This document shows positions 15,910-25,083 of a stretch of 64,000 bases of DNA, piece after piece. Under the pieces are notes generated by a model. The model ran no database searches. It had not been told where the DNA came from and was given only the letters and a program-made list of their open reading frames with translations. This DNA is from Hyphomicrobiales bacterium (GTDB taxonomy: Bacteria > Pseudomonadota > Alphaproteobacteria > Rhizobiales > Rhizobiaceae): the NCBI GenBank assembly GCA_900472625.1, contig UCIT01000022.1, forward strand, positions 1 to 64,000. Direction: 5' to 3'. Position numbers and translations under genes: made by a program. Positions within the stretch are counted from its first letter, which is position 1, and every line of letters starts with the position of its first letter.

Positions 15910-18900
15910 ATGGACAACTCCACCACCGAGAAGAAGCCCTTCAACCTGTCGCGCTGGGCGATCGGCCATCCGAGCATCGCGCGCTTCCTGTTCGGCCTCA
16001 TCCTGATCACCGGCGTGCTCGGGCTGATGCGCATGGGGCAGAAGGAAGACCCTGATTTCACCTTCCGCGTCATGGTCGTGCAGGCCGTCTGGCCGGGCTC
16101 GTCGATCCAGGAGATGCAGGACCAGGTCGTCAACAAGATCGAACGCAAGCTGCAGGAAACCCCGCATATCGACTGGGTGAAATCCTACACGCGTGCCGGT
16201 TCCGCTGTCATTACCCTGCAGGTCAAGGGCGACACCAACGCCGCCGAGGTGGCGGACGCCTTCTATCAGGTGCGCAAGAAGGTCGGCGATATCTCGGGCG
16301 ATCTGCCAAGCGGCCTGCTCGGCCCCTATTTCAACGACGAGTTCGGCGATACCTTCATCACCCTGCAATCGATCAGCGGTGATGGCTACAGCTATCCGGA
16401 GCTGAAGAAGTTCGCCATCCAGGCGCGCGACATGCTGTTGACGACGCCAGGCGTCGAAAAGGCGGTGATCATCGGCGACCAGCCGGAGAAGATCTATATC
16501 GACGTCTCTTCCAAGGCATTGGCCGAGCGCGGGCTGACGATCGTCAACCTGCAGGATGCGATCAAGGGCCAGAACAGTGTCGATCCCGCCGGCTCGATCG
16601 ATACCGGCACCCGCTCGGTGCGCATCGCTGTCGAAGGTGACGTGACGCGGGCGGCGGATATTCGGGAGCTCCGGCTCAATGCCGGCGGCCAGGTGACGCG
16701 TCTCGGCGATATCGCCACCGTCTATTCCGGCCTCGAGGATCCCTATCAGAAGAAATACCGCTTCAACGGCCACGAGAGCGTCCAGGTTGGCGTCGTCATG
16801 GCCAAGGGCTTCAAGGTCACCGATGTCGGCAAGGATGTCGAGGCGACCTACCAGCGTTTCGAGGACTCTCTTCCCTACGGCGTCGCCGTCGACCAGATTT
16901 CCAACCAGCCCGACGTGGTGACCGACGCCGTCAGCGAGTTCATGCATGCGCTCGGTGAAGCGCTGGTGATTGTGCTGATCGTCTCGTTCCTGTCGATCGG
17001 CTGGCGCTCGGGCCTCGTCATCGCCATCGCGATTCCGCTGGTGCTGGCCGCCACCTTCGCCATCATGTACGAGCTGGGTATCGACCTGCAGCGTATCTCG
17101 CTGGGCGCGCTGATCATCGCGCTCGGGCTACTCGTCGACGACGCGATGATCGTCGTCGAGCTCATGGAGCGAAAGCTCGAGGAAGGCCTCGTCAAGATCG
17201 AGGCGGCGAGCTTCGCCTATTCTTCGACCGCCTTTCCAATGCTGACAGGCACACTGATCACCACCGCCGGCTTCATTCCCGTCGGCTTCGCGGCTTCCAC
17301 CGCCGGCGAATACGTCCGCACGCTGTTCTACGTCGTCGGCATTGCGCTCGTCGTTTCGTGGTTCGTGGCCGTCTACTTCACGCCATGGCTCGGCTACATG
17401 ATCCTGAAGCAGCGCAAGCATGCCGGCGGCGACCATCACGACGCATTCGACACCAGCTTCTACCGGCGCCTGCGCGGCACCGTCGGCTGGGCCGTACGGC
17501 ATCGGATCATCGTTGTCGCGTTGACGCTTGTCACCTTCGTCACCAGCCTCTGGGCCTTCCAGTTCATCCCGCAGAACTTCTTCCCGCAATCCTCGCGTCC
17601 TGAGATCCTCGTCGATCTCTGGCTGCCCGAGGGCACCAGCATCAAGGAAGTCGAGACGCAGGCCAAGGCGCTCGAAGCCAAGATCATGGACGACAAGGAC
17701 AAGAAGTTCGTCGCCACCTATATCGGCGAGGGCGCCCCGCGCTTCTTCCTGCCGCTCGACCAGCAGCTTCCGAACCCGAATTTCGCGCAGTTGCTGATCA
17801 TGGCAAACGACGAGCCGGCGCGTGAGCGCATGATCGTCAAGCTGCGCGCGATTCTGGCCGAAGACTTCCCTGACATCAGGGGCAAGGTCGATCGTCTGTT
17901 CCTCGGTCCTCCGACCGGCTGGCCGGTACAGATGCGCGTCATGGGCCCGGATCGCCAGGAAGTCCGTAAGATTGCCGACGAGGTGAAGGCGAAGTTCCAG
18001 GCCAATCCGCTGCTGGGCGCCATCCATGACGATTGGCTGGAGCAGGTGCCTGCCATGAAGCTGGTCATCGATCAGGACCGGGCGCGCGCGCTCGGCGTTA
18101 CCTCGCAGCGCGTCCGCCAGATGCTGCAGACCGCCATGTCTGGCGCGCCGCTCGACGACTTCCGCGACGGCGAGGAGACGGTGTCGATCGTCGCCCGCGA
18201 GCCGGATGCCAACCGCTCGCTGCTGTCGGCCGTCAACTCGGTCTATGTGCCGACCGATTTCGGCGGCTTCGTACCGGTGTCGCAGATCGCCAAGGTCGTG
18301 CCCGTGCTCGAACAGGGCATCGAATGGCGGCGCGACCGGTTGCCGACGATCAGCGTGCGCGCCACGCTGCCTGATGGCGTGCAGTCGAACGATGTCGTGA
18401 TGAAGATGTATGCCGACCTGCAGCCGCTGCGCGACAGCCTGCCTGCCGGCTACAAGGTGGAGATCCAGGGCGGTGCCGAGGATTCGGCCGAAAGCCAGGC
18501 CTCGATCGCCGCCAAGGCGCCGATCATGCTCGTGGTCATCGTGCTTCTCCTGATGGCGCAGCTGCAGCACTTCGGCAAGGCGATGCTGGTGCTGGCGACT
18601 GGCCCGTTGGGGATCATCGGCGCGGCCGCGGCCCTTTTGATCTCGGGCGCGCCGTTCGGCTTCGTCGCCATCCTCGGCGTCATCGCCCTGCTCGGCATCA
18701 TCATCCGCAACTCGATCATCCTGATCGACCAGATCGACCAGGACATCAAGGCGGGCATGCACCGGCAGGAGGCGATCGTCGGCGCGGCTGTGCGGCGTTT
18801 CCGGCCAATCATGCTGACGGCGCTGACGGCGGTTCTGGCGCTGATCCCGATCTCGCGCGGCGTGTTCTGGGGGCCGCTCGCCTACGCGATGATGGGTGGC

Positions 18901-19062
18901 ATCCTGGTGGCCACCGTGCTGACCATCCTGGTCCTGCCCGCCGCTTACGCGCTGTTCTTCGGCAAGGAGCCGAAGGCGAAGGAAGGCGATGCCGAAGGGC
19001 ATTCGAACAGCAACGACGCCGAGACGGATCATCGGCATCCGCCGGCGGTGGCGGCCGAGTAA
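15910..19062 (+). CDS. RND efflux pump, inner-membrane permease
   Basis: A 1050-residue resistance-nodulation-division transporter with the duplicated layout of one helix, a large periplasmic loop and a six-helix bundle, repeated. The proton-relay Asp pair is visible in helix 4 (GLLVDDAMIVVELME). The second half holds ALLGIIIRNSIILIDQI. GEALVIVLIVSFLSIGWRSG marks the first bundle. It belongs to the AcrB-like superfamily, in a branch with a shorter N-terminus (WAIGHPSIARFLF). The ATG at 15910 follows a GAGGGA ribosome site 23 bases after the adaptor stop, so the two are co-transcribed. Substrate range is unknown. The hydrophilic tail is His- and Asp-rich. Confidence 0.95.
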   Translation: MDNSTTEKKPFNLSRWAIGHPSIARFLFGLILITGVLGLMRMGQKEDPDFTFRVMVVQAVWPGSSIQEMQDQVVNKIERKLQETPHIDWVKSYTRAGSAVITLQVKGDTNAAEVADAFYQVRKKVGDISGDLPSGLLGPYFNDEFGDTFITLQSISGDGYSYPELKKFAIQARDMLLTTPGVEKAVIIGDQPEKIYIDVSSKALAERGLTIVNLQDAIKGQNSVDPAGSIDTGTRSVRIAVEGDVTRAADIRELRLNAGGQVTRLGDIATVYSGLEDPYQKKYRFNGHESVQVGVVMAKGFKVTDVGKDVEATYQRFEDSLPYGVAVDQISNQPDVVTDAVSEFMHALGEALVIVLIVSFLSIGWRSGLVIAIAIPLVLAATFAIMYELGIDLQRISLGALIIALGLLVDDAMIVVELMERKLEEGLVKIEAASFAYSSTAFPMLTGTLITTAGFIPVGFAASTAGEYVRTLFYVVGIALVVSWFVAVYFTPWLGYMILKQRKHAGGDHHDAFDTSFYRRLRGTVGWAVRHRIIVVALTLVTFVTSLWAFQFIPQNFFPQSSRPEILVDLWLPEGTSIKEVETQAKALEAKIMDDKDKKFVATYIGEGAPRFFLPLDQQLPNPNFAQLLIMANDEPARERMIVKLRAILAEDFPDIRGKVDRLFLGPPTGWPVQMRVMGPDRQEVRKIADEVKAKFQANPLLGAIHDDWLEQVPAMKLVIDQDRARALGVTSQRVRQMLQTAMSGAPLDDFRDGEETVSIVAREPDANRSLLSAVNSVYVPTDFGGFVPVSQIAKVVPVLEQGIEWRRDRLPTISVRATLPDGVQSNDVVMKMYADLQPLRDSLPAGYKVEIQGGAEDSAESQASIAAKAPIMLVVIVLLLMAQLQHFGKAMLVLATGPLGIIGAAAALLISGAPFGFVAILGVIALLGIIIRNSIILIDQIDQDIKAGMHRQEAIVGAAVRRFRPIMLTALTAVLALIPISRGVFWGPLAYAMMGGILVATVLTILVLPAAYALFFGKEPKAKEGDAEGHSNSNDAETDHRHPPAVAAE

Positions 19063-19069
19063 AGATGCG

Positions 19070-19098
19070 AATGGCGCGGTGTGAGCCGCGCCATTTTT
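19070..19098 (+). terminator. efflux operon terminator
   Basis: Arms AATGGCGCGG (19070-19079) and CCGCGCCATT (19086-19095) form a perfect 10-bp stem with a 6-base loop ending in a T run. It lies 8 bases after the RND pump stop. Confidence 0.88.
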
Positions 19099-19129
19099 GT
19101 GTGAAAACGGTTCATAAAGATTGTGGGTG

Positions 19130-19280
19130 TGGCCCCCTCAACTGCCTGCCGGCATCTTCTCCCCGCCGGGGAGAAGGGAGTTCTGGCAGCCGCTCGCCTT
19201 ACTTCAACGCTGAAGATTCTTGTTGGCGCCAACTCGAATCTCCCCCTCTCCCCTCGGGGAGAGGGTAGGGTGAGGGGGCT
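19130..19280. repeat. intergenic palindromic mosaic repeat (RIME-like)
   Basis: The segment opens with GGCCCCCTCA, CTGCCTGCCGGCA and CTTCTCCCC, and closes with CTCGGGGAGAGGGTAGG and GTGAGGGGGC. The ends are thus imperfect inverted repeats around a variable centre. The same building blocks occur at 35.9 and 44.9 kb in this window. Mosaic intergenic repeats of this type are known from rhizobia. It lies between the efflux operon terminator and the convergent ROK kinase gene. Confidence 0.7.
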
Positions 19281-19310
19281 GCTGGCGCAGATGCTGGCGT
19301 AAGAACGCGT

Positions 19311-20231
19311 TTAGCCCACGCTCTCCGCTTCCGCCTTCAACCCCAGCAGCGCGGCACCGATCAGGCCGGGCTCGACGCGGCATTCGCTGCGGACCACCAG
19401 CGGGCGGTCGAACTTGCGCAGGATGCGCTGGCGCACGGTCCTGTCGAGCTCCTGCAGGAGCTGTTCGACATTGGAGAGGCCGCCGGCGACGGGGACGATG
19501 GTGGCGCCTGTTATGTTGATGGTCAGCGCCAGCGGCGAGGCGAGAAGGTCGATGAAGACGTCCATGGTGCGAGTCGCCTGTTCCTCGCCCTTCAGCCACT
19601 TGCCGATGATTTCCTCGCTGGTGAAATCGAGGTCGTGCAGGGTCTTGTGCAGGCGCTCCATGCCGCGGGCGCCGCCGACCGAATCGACGCAGCCGCTCTG
19701 GCCGCAGCCGCAGGCATAGTGCGGGATTTCCACCGGCGGGTGGCCGGCGCGGAGCGCAACGATCGGGCCATGGCCCCATTCCCCGGCAAAGCCGCCGGCT
19801 TCGTTGATCAGCCTGCCGTTGGCGATGACGCCGCCGCCGACGCCGGTACCGAGGATGACGCCCAGCACGATGCGGTGGCCGCGCCCGGCGCCGAGACCGG
19901 CTTCGGCCATGGCAAAGCAATCGGCATCATTGGCGACGAGCACCGGAATGCCGAGTTCGGCTTCGACATCGGCCGCGAAGGTGCGGCCGTGAATACACGG
20001 AATGTTGGCGCAGGTGAGCTTCTGGGTATCGGGATCGACGACACCGGCGATCGAGATGGAGAGCAGCGTCGGCTGGCCCCCGGCCTGCGTGATGAAGCTC
20101 TTCAGCGTATCGACGAAAGCGCCGAAATCGTCGAGCGGTGTCGGCTGGCGACCGAGCGGGGTGATGTCGGTTTCGGAAAGGGCGATGCCACCCTTGATGG
20201 CCGAGCCGCCGATGTCGAAAGAGATGATCAT
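19311..20231 (-). CDS. ROK family sugar kinase
   Basis: A 306-residue ROK protein, probably phosphorylating glucose, N-acetylglucosamine or N-acetylmannosamine. It has the phosphate-binding motif FDIGGSAIKGG, the catalytic Asp in VANDADCFA, the GTGVGGGVI loop and the zinc motif built on His in AGHPPVEIP plus CGCGQSGC. There is no DNA-binding domain, so it is a kinase rather than a regulator. After the zinc Cys it reads VDSVGG, where ROK kinases usually have an L-E-x-x-x-S/G pattern, so it may be a divergent member. It stands upstream of nothing on its strand except the distant mosaic repeat. The ribosome site is weak. Confidence 0.88.
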   Translation of the reverse strand: MIISFDIGGSAIKGGIALSETDITPLGRQPTPLDDFGAFVDTLKSFITQAGGQPTLLSISIAGVVDPDTQKLTCANIPCIHGRTFAADVEAELGIPVLVANDADCFAMAEAGLGAGRGHRIVLGVILGTGVGGGVIANGRLINEAGGFAGEWGHGPIVALRAGHPPVEIPHYACGCGQSGCVDSVGGARGMERLHKTLHDLDFTSEEIIGKWLKGEEQATRTMDVFIDLLASPLALTINITGATIVPVAGGLSNVEQLLQELDRTVRQRILRKFDRPLVVRSECRVEPGLIGAALLGLKAEAESVG

Positions 20232-20319
20232 TCGTGTTCTATCTGTTCGAGACGATTAGCGTCTGCTCGCACCGTTCCGGATGATTTGCAAGTCCAAACC
20301 GTGCCTGGCTCGAAGAGGC

Positions 20320-21654
20320 TCAGGTCGGCAGGGTGATGCGTGCTTCGAAGCCCGATGTCTCGCCGCTCGCCGGGGAGCGCAGCTCAAGCGTGCCGCCCAT
20401 CTGCGAGACGATGCGGTCGGCGATCGCCAGGCCAAGCCCGGATCCGGACGCGCTGGTCTTGCCGCGCCGGAAGCGCTTCTTCAGCGTGGCGAGATCTATT
20501 TCGGTCACAACAGGGCCGCCGTTGACGACGCGCAAAATGCCGCCGGGCTCAAGGCTGACGCTGACGGGACTTTCGGGATCGCCGTGGACGAGGGCGTTTT
20601 CGATGAGGTTTCGGATGATGATGCCGAAGGCGTCCATGTCGGCGTTGCGGATCAGCGTGGTCTCGGCCGCAGCAGTGTAGTGCAGCCGTCCCTCCGAGCG
20701 GCTGTCGCGCTCATAATCGGTGACCACCATGTCGAGCACCGGACGCAGATCGGTCGCCGTGGCGCTGCCGCCGATACCGGCCTCGGCGCGGGCGAGTTGC
20801 AGCAGCTTCTCGGCCAGGCGCCCGAGATTGACCAGCGAGGTCTCGACCTGGCGGGCGCGTGTCCTTGTCGGTCCGTCGGGGAGTTCTTCCGCCAGCCGCT
20901 GGGTCTGCGCCAGCGCGCCGGCGATCGGGGTTCTCAGTTCATGGGCGCTGTTGGCGGTAAATTCGCGCTCGGATTCGAGCGCCGAACGCAATCGACCGAG
21001 CAACAGGTTGACCGAGCGGGCGATCGGTTTCAGTTCCTTCGGCAGGCCGGTTGCCTCGACCTCCGCCAGATTGCCGCCGTCCTTGGTGCCGATATCCTGT
21101 CTCAGCGCATCGAGCGGCCTCAGGGCGCGACCGACGATGAACCAGATGGCGAAAATGCTGGCGGGGACGAGTGCGATCAACGGGATGAGCAATGTGACAG
21201 CGCTTTCGCGCACGGCCTCGCGGCGGTTCTTGAAGCGATCCGCCACCTGCAGGAACAACGCGCCGTCCGTGGTTTTCTCGGTGTAGATGCGTGCGACTTC
21301 GGTGTCATGGAAGCCCGTCGCCAGCGGTGCGGAGAACGGCTCCGACGGGGCGTCATTGGAGCGGAGCACGACCTTTCCGGTGCCGTCGCGGACCTGATAG
21401 GTGAGGTATTCGCGATTTGCCGCGGTGTTCAGCATCGCGATGCCGCGCGGGTTGGCGACGTCGTGCTGGTCCATGTCGTCGAGGATGAGGGCCAGCAGCC
21501 GTTCGGTGGTTTCCTGCTGGGCGCTGTCGAAGATCTCGTCGAACTCGTGCTGCATCACGCGGATGCTGAGGCCGATGGCGATGAGCCAGAAGACCACCAT
21601 GAACGTCGTCAGGGCAGTGATCAGCGGGCGGGTGATGCTGGGTTCGCGTTTCAT
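20320..21654 (-). CDS. sensor histidine kinase (QseC-like)
   Basis: A 444-residue inner-membrane kinase. Helix 1 (about residues 12-33) is followed by a periplasmic sensor with QVRDGTGKVVLRSNDAP, then helix 2 (LIPLIALVPASIFAIWF). Next come a HAMP-like linker, the H-box AHELRTPIAGALAQ with the phospho-accepting His, the N-box RNLIENAL, and GSGLGLAIADRI. The start ATG at 21654 overlaps the stop of the response regulator in an ATGA, so the two are translationally coupled. The layout resembles QseC/PmrB-type kinases; the stimulus is not evident. Confidence 0.93.
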   Translation of the reverse strand: MKREPSITRPLITALTTFMVVFWLIAIGLSIRVMQHEFDEIFDSAQQETTERLLALILDDMDQHDVANPRGIAMLNTAANREYLTYQVRDGTGKVVLRSNDAPSEPFSAPLATGFHDTEVARIYTEKTTDGALFLQVADRFKNRREAVRESAVTLLIPLIALVPASIFAIWFIVGRALRPLDALRQDIGTKDGGNLAEVEATGLPKELKPIARSVNLLLGRLRSALESEREFTANSAHELRTPIAGALAQTQRLAEELPDGPTRTRARQVETSLVNLGRLAEKLLQLARAEAGIGGSATATDLRPVLDMVVTDYERDSRSEGRLHYTAAAETTLIRNADMDAFGIIIRNLIENALVHGDPESPVSVSLEPGGILRVVNGGPVVTEIDLATLKKRFRRGKTSASGSGLGLAIADRIVSQMGGTLELRSPASGETSGFEARITLPT

Positions 21655-22310
21655 TGTGATCCGAGTGTGTAGCCGATGCCGCGGGCGGTGCGGATGCGTT
21701 CCTTGCCGATCTTCTTGCGCAGACGGCTGACATAGACCTCGACCGTGTTGCTCTCGATTTCCGAGCCGAAGGCATAGAGTGCCTCCTCGATGCGGTCCTT
21801 GGAGACGATGGCGCCGGGGCGGGCGGTCAACAGGTCGAGCACCGCCCATTCGCGGCTGGTGAGGATGACCGATACGCCGTCGACGGAAATCTTGTGCTGC
21901 GGCCGGTCGATCTCGATGCCGTCGATGCGCAGGACCGGATGCGGGCTGGCCTCGTAGCGGCGGGCGACGGCCATGATGCGGGCTTCGAGTTCGCCGAGAT
22001 TGAAGGGCTTGACGAGATAGTCGTCGGCGCCGGCGTTCAGGCCCTCGATGCGGTCGGAAATCTGGTCCCGCGCGGTGAGAATAATGACGGGCGTTCTGAT
22101 GTCGCGGGCGCGCAGGCGCCTCAGGAAATCGACGCCGCTACCGTCGGGGAGTTGCAGGTCGAGCAGGATCAGGCCGTATTCCACGGGGCCGGATGCGGCA
22201 TCGGCATCCGCGAGGTTCTTCACCCAATCGACGGCATGAAACGATGCGGCGACGTGATCGCGCACCGCTTCGCCAATCATCCTGTCGTCTTCAACCAGCA
22301 GAATTCGCAA
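21651..22310 (-). CDS. OmpR-family response regulator (QseB-like)
   Basis: A 219-residue DNA-binding response regulator. The receiver domain has acidic residues in LVEDDRM, the phosphorylated Asp in LILLDLQLPDG, Thr in ILTARD and Lys in LVKPF. The C-terminal winged helix ends in SNTVEVYVSRLRKKIG and TARGIGYTLG. It starts with TTG at 22310, behind an AGAGGGA ribosome site. It is the first gene of a two-gene unit with the kinase. The family suggests control of envelope or efflux genes, but no target is visible here. Confidence 0.94.
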   Translation of the reverse strand: MRILLVEDDRMIGEAVRDHVAASFHAVDWVKNLADADAASGPVEYGLILLDLQLPDGSGVDFLRRLRARDIRTPVIILTARDQISDRIEGLNAGADDYLVKPFNLGELEARIMAVARRYEASPHPVLRIDGIEIDRPQHKISVDGVSVILTSREWAVLDLLTARPGAIVSKDRIEEALYAFGSEIESNTVEVYVSRLRKKIGKERIRTARGIGYTLGSQ

Positions 22311-22430
22311 GGCTTGTCCCTCTCGGCCACAGTTAGCGTGCCTGCCGATCGCAGGTCAAGCGCAGGCTTCGCGGGCAATGATGGCGCGGCGATGGCGGGG
22401 GGCGTGGAAGTGTCAGCGCTAAAATAGATT

Positions 22431-22449
22431 GTGCAATTTCTCAATGCAC
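22431..22449. promoter_or_regulatory. inverted repeat upstream of smoC
   Basis: GTGCA (22431-22435) and TGCAC (22445-22449) flank a 9-base AT-rich centre, about 90-110 bases before the SorC regulator gene and 120 bases before the divergent response regulator. Possible operator of either regulator; not decisive. Confidence 0.35.
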
Positions 22450-22540
22450 TCGACATTTGCCCGAATTTTGTTTTGATCTGGCGAAATGGGAGTCAATGGC
22501 GATGTTCGCCGGCGAAGGAGGCCCGCGCGATGGACATTCG

Positions 22541-23494
22541 ATGGTGAAACGATCCGAAACTTCCGCCCGTCTCGACGACGCAGCCCGCGCCGGCTGGCTC
22601 TATTATGTCGCCGGGCGGACGCAGGACGAGATCGCGTCGGCGATGGGAATTTCGCGGCAGTCGGCGCAGCGCCTCGTCTCGCTTGCCGTCGCCGAGCGGC
22701 TGATCAAGGTACGGCTCGATCATCCGATCGCTGCCTGTCTCGAACTCGCCGATGCGGTTCGCAAGAAATACGGTCTGCGCCAGGTCGAGGTGGTGCCGAG
22801 CGATCCCGGTGCCGGCGTCGCGACCGTCGGCATCGCCGAGGCGGCGGCGGCGGAGATCGAGCGCTGGCTGAAGAAGCCGGATCCGATCGTGCTTGCCGTC
22901 GGTACGGGTCGAACGCTGAAGGCCGCCGTCGATCAGCTGCCGGCGATCGAATGCATCAATCACCGCATCGTCTCGCTGACCGGCAATATCACGCCGGACG
23001 GCTCTGCCGCCTACTACAACGTCATCTTCAGCATGGCCGATGCCGTCAAGGCGCGGCATTTCCCTATGCCGCTGCCGGTGCTGGTCACCTCCGCCGAGGA
23101 GCGCGAGACGCTGCATGCGCAGCAGCTGGTGCGCTCGACAATCGAGATGAGCGCGCAGGCCAATGTCACCTTCGTCGGCATCGGCGAGCTCGGCATCGAC
23201 GGACCGCTGTGTCTCGACGGCTTTCTCGAGAAGGACGAGATGATGGAGCTGATGCGCAGCGGTGCCGTCGGCGAGATCTGCGGATGGGTGTTCGACAGCG
23301 AGGGAAGGCTGCTCGACAACCCGATCAATGAGCGCGTTGCGTCCGCTCCGATCCCGTCGCGCGAAGCCTCGGTGGTGATCGGAATCGGCAAGGGAAAACG
23401 CAAGATGAAAGCGATCCGCGCCGCGGTCGTCGGGCATCAAATCAACGGTTTGATCACCGATGAAGAGGTTGCCGAGTATTTGCTCAAGGCGTGA
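22541..23494 (+). CDS. smoC: SorC/DeoR-type regulator of the polyol operon
   Basis: Sugar-binding regulator of about 317 residues in the SorC family. The N-terminal helix-turn-helix has YYVAGRTQDEIASAMGISRQSAQRLV. The phosphosugar-isomerase-like effector domain has VLAVGTGRTLKAAV, NITPDGSAAYYNV, VGIGELG and the C-terminal RAAVVGHQINGLITDE. It precedes the smoEFGK-mtlK genes, as in Sinorhizobium and Rhodobacter polyol loci, and should control them. The start is uncertain: the best ribosome site, AAGGAGG at 22515-22521, faces an ATG at 22530 in another frame. In-frame ATGs at 22496 and 22502 are alternatives. Confidence 0.85.
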   Translation: MVKRSETSARLDDAARAGWLYYVAGRTQDEIASAMGISRQSAQRLVSLAVAERLIKVRLDHPIAACLELADAVRKKYGLRQVEVVPSDPGAGVATVGIAEAAAAEIERWLKKPDPIVLAVGTGRTLKAAVDQLPAIECINHRIVSLTGNITPDGSAAYYNVIFSMADAVKARHFPMPLPVLVTSAEERETLHAQQLVRSTIEMSAQANVTFVGIGELGIDGPLCLDGFLEKDEMMELMRSGAVGEICGWVFDSEGRLLDNPINERVASAPIPSREASVVIGIGKGKRKMKAIRAAVVGHQINGLITDEEVAEYLLKA

Positions 23495-23563
23495 GCAAAA
23501 ATTTATTTGTTTTGAATTCAGGTAGTTAGGCAGTCGTTTCGCTATTGCAGCAACGATTGACGA

Positions 23564-23616
23564 TTGACATTTTCTGCGCGAGGATGAGTAATTGCCCATG
23601 AGCAAAGCGAATGCTC
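23564..23616 (+). promoter_or_regulatory. smoE operon promoter with overlapping inverted repeat
   Basis: TTGACA (23564-23569) and AGTAAT (23587-23592), spaced by 17 bases, make a good sigma-70-type promoter. The inverted repeat GAGCA (23600-23604) and TGCTC (23612-23616) covers the expected start point and is a candidate SmoC operator. It lies 26 bases upstream of smoE. Confidence 0.6.
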
Positions 23617-23641
23617 GCTAACATCTTCTGGGAGGAAGATC

Positions 23642-24955
23642 ATGACATTTAAAACTTTTCTGCTGGGCGCCTGCTCGGTATTGGCGTTCGCCGGCATGGC
23701 TTCGGCCGAAACGCTGACGATCGCAACCGTCAACAATGGCGACATGGTTCGCATGCAGAAGCTGACGGACGACTTCAAGGCCAAGAACCCGGGCATCGAC
23801 CTGGAATGGGTGACGCTCGAAGAAAACGTCCTGCGCCAAAAGGTCACGACCGATATCGCGACCAAGGGTGGCCAATACGACGTTCTGACGATCGGCAACT
23901 ACGAAGTTCCGATCTGGGCCAAGCAGGGCTGGCTCCTGCCGCTCGACAATCTCGGCGACAAGTATGACAGCAAGGACCTTCTGCCGGCCATCAGCGCCGC
24001 GCTGACCGTCGACAGCAAACTCTACGCCGTGCCGTTCTACGGCGAAAGCGCGATGATCATGTATCGCACCGACCTGTTCGAAAAGGCCGGTCTGAAGATG
24101 CCTGAGAACCCGACCTGGGAATTCATCGCCGATGCGGCGAAGAAGATCACTGACAAGGACAAGGAAGTCTACGGCATGTGCCTTCGCGGCAAGGCCGGCT
24201 GGGGTGAGAACATGGCGTTCATCACCGCGCTCGACAACTCGTTCGGCGGTCGCTGGTTCGATGAAAACTGGAAGCCGCAGTTCGACAGCCCCGAGTGGAA
24301 GGAAGCTCTGAACTTCTACGTCAACCTGATGAAGGACTCCGGCCCTCCCGGCGCTTCCTCGAACGGCTTCAACGAAAACCTGGCGCTCTTCCAGACCGGA
24401 AAGTGCGGCATGTGGATCGATGCGACTGTCGCCGCTTCGTTCGTCTCCAACCCGAAGGACTCGACGGTTGCCGACAAGGTCGGTTACGCGCTGTTCCCGA
24501 CCAAGGGCGAACTGAAGAACCACGGCAACTGGCTGTGGTCGTGGAACCTTGCCATCCCGGCAACCTCGACCAAGGCTGAAGCCGCGCAGAAGTTCGTCGC
24601 CTGGGCGACCGACAAGGCTTACGGCGAACTGGTCGCCGGCAAGGAAGGCTGGGCAAACGTTCCTCCGGGCACGCGCACCTCGCTCTACGAAAACGCCGAC
24701 TACCAGAAGGCCGCTCCGTTCGCCGCCAAGACGCTCGACGCGATGAAGGCAGCCGACACGCAGAAGCCGACCGTCAAGGCTGTCCCGTACACCGGTGGCC
24801 AGTTCGTGGCGATCCCTGAGTTCCAGGGCATCGGTACGGCTGTCGGCCAGCAGTTCTCGGCAGCCGTTGCCGGCCAGCTCTCCGTCGATCAGGCCCTGCA
24901 GAGTGCGCAGCAGCTGACGACCCGCGAAATGACCAAGGCCGGTTACATCAAGTAA
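23642..24955 (+). CDS. smoE: polyol ABC transporter, substrate-binding protein
   Basis: A 437-residue periplasmic binding protein of the sugar type (MalE-like cluster). The signal peptide is about residues 1-22, with cleavage after GMASA. It matches sorbitol/mannitol-binding SmoE proteins in gene order and in segments such as TIGNYEVPIWAKQGWLLPL, VPFYGESAMIMYRTDLFEKAGL and LWSWNLAIPATSTKAEAAQKFV. A GGGAGGAAG ribosome site lies 5 bases before the ATG. It is followed by a terminator-like hairpin, which would keep its transcript level above that of the membrane genes. The ligand could be mannitol, sorbitol, arabitol or related polyols. Confidence 0.93.
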   Translation: MTFKTFLLGACSVLAFAGMASAETLTIATVNNGDMVRMQKLTDDFKAKNPGIDLEWVTLEENVLRQKVTTDIATKGGQYDVLTIGNYEVPIWAKQGWLLPLDNLGDKYDSKDLLPAISAALTVDSKLYAVPFYGESAMIMYRTDLFEKAGLKMPENPTWEFIADAAKKITDKDKEVYGMCLRGKAGWGENMAFITALDNSFGGRWFDENWKPQFDSPEWKEALNFYVNLMKDSGPPGASSNGFNENLALFQTGKCGMWIDATVAASFVSNPKDSTVADKVGYALFPTKGELKNHGNWLWSWNLAIPATSTKAEAAQKFVAWATDKAYGELVAGKEGWANVPPGTRTSLYENADYQKAAPFAAKTLDAMKAADTQKPTVKAVPYTGGQFVAIPEFQGIGTAVGQQFSAAVAGQLSVDQALQSAQQLTTREMTKAGYIK

Positions 24956-24997
24956 TCGTCTGACAAAGGCGGGGTACCTGGCACTCCGCACCCTTGA

Positions 24998-25036
24998 GGC
25001 CGCCGAATTGCCCGAACTGCATCGGCGGCCCTTTTT
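24998..25036 (+). terminator. intra-operon stem-loop after smoE
   Basis: Arms GGCCGCCGA (24998-25006) and TCGGCGGCC (25022-25030) with a 15-base loop, then CTTTTTG. This intrinsic terminator shape inside the operon probably stops most transcripts after the binding-protein gene and protects that mRNA end. Confidence 0.8.
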
Positions 25037-25083
25037 GTCCCAAAGGCCTTGCAGCCATCCGCTTTCAGAAAAGACGGTGAACC

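Noticed and set aside
17128..19038. A 636-codon minus-strand frame opposite the RND pump
   Set aside because: Composition dominated by Arg, Asp, His and Gly, no domain pattern, and full overlap with a convincing pump gene.
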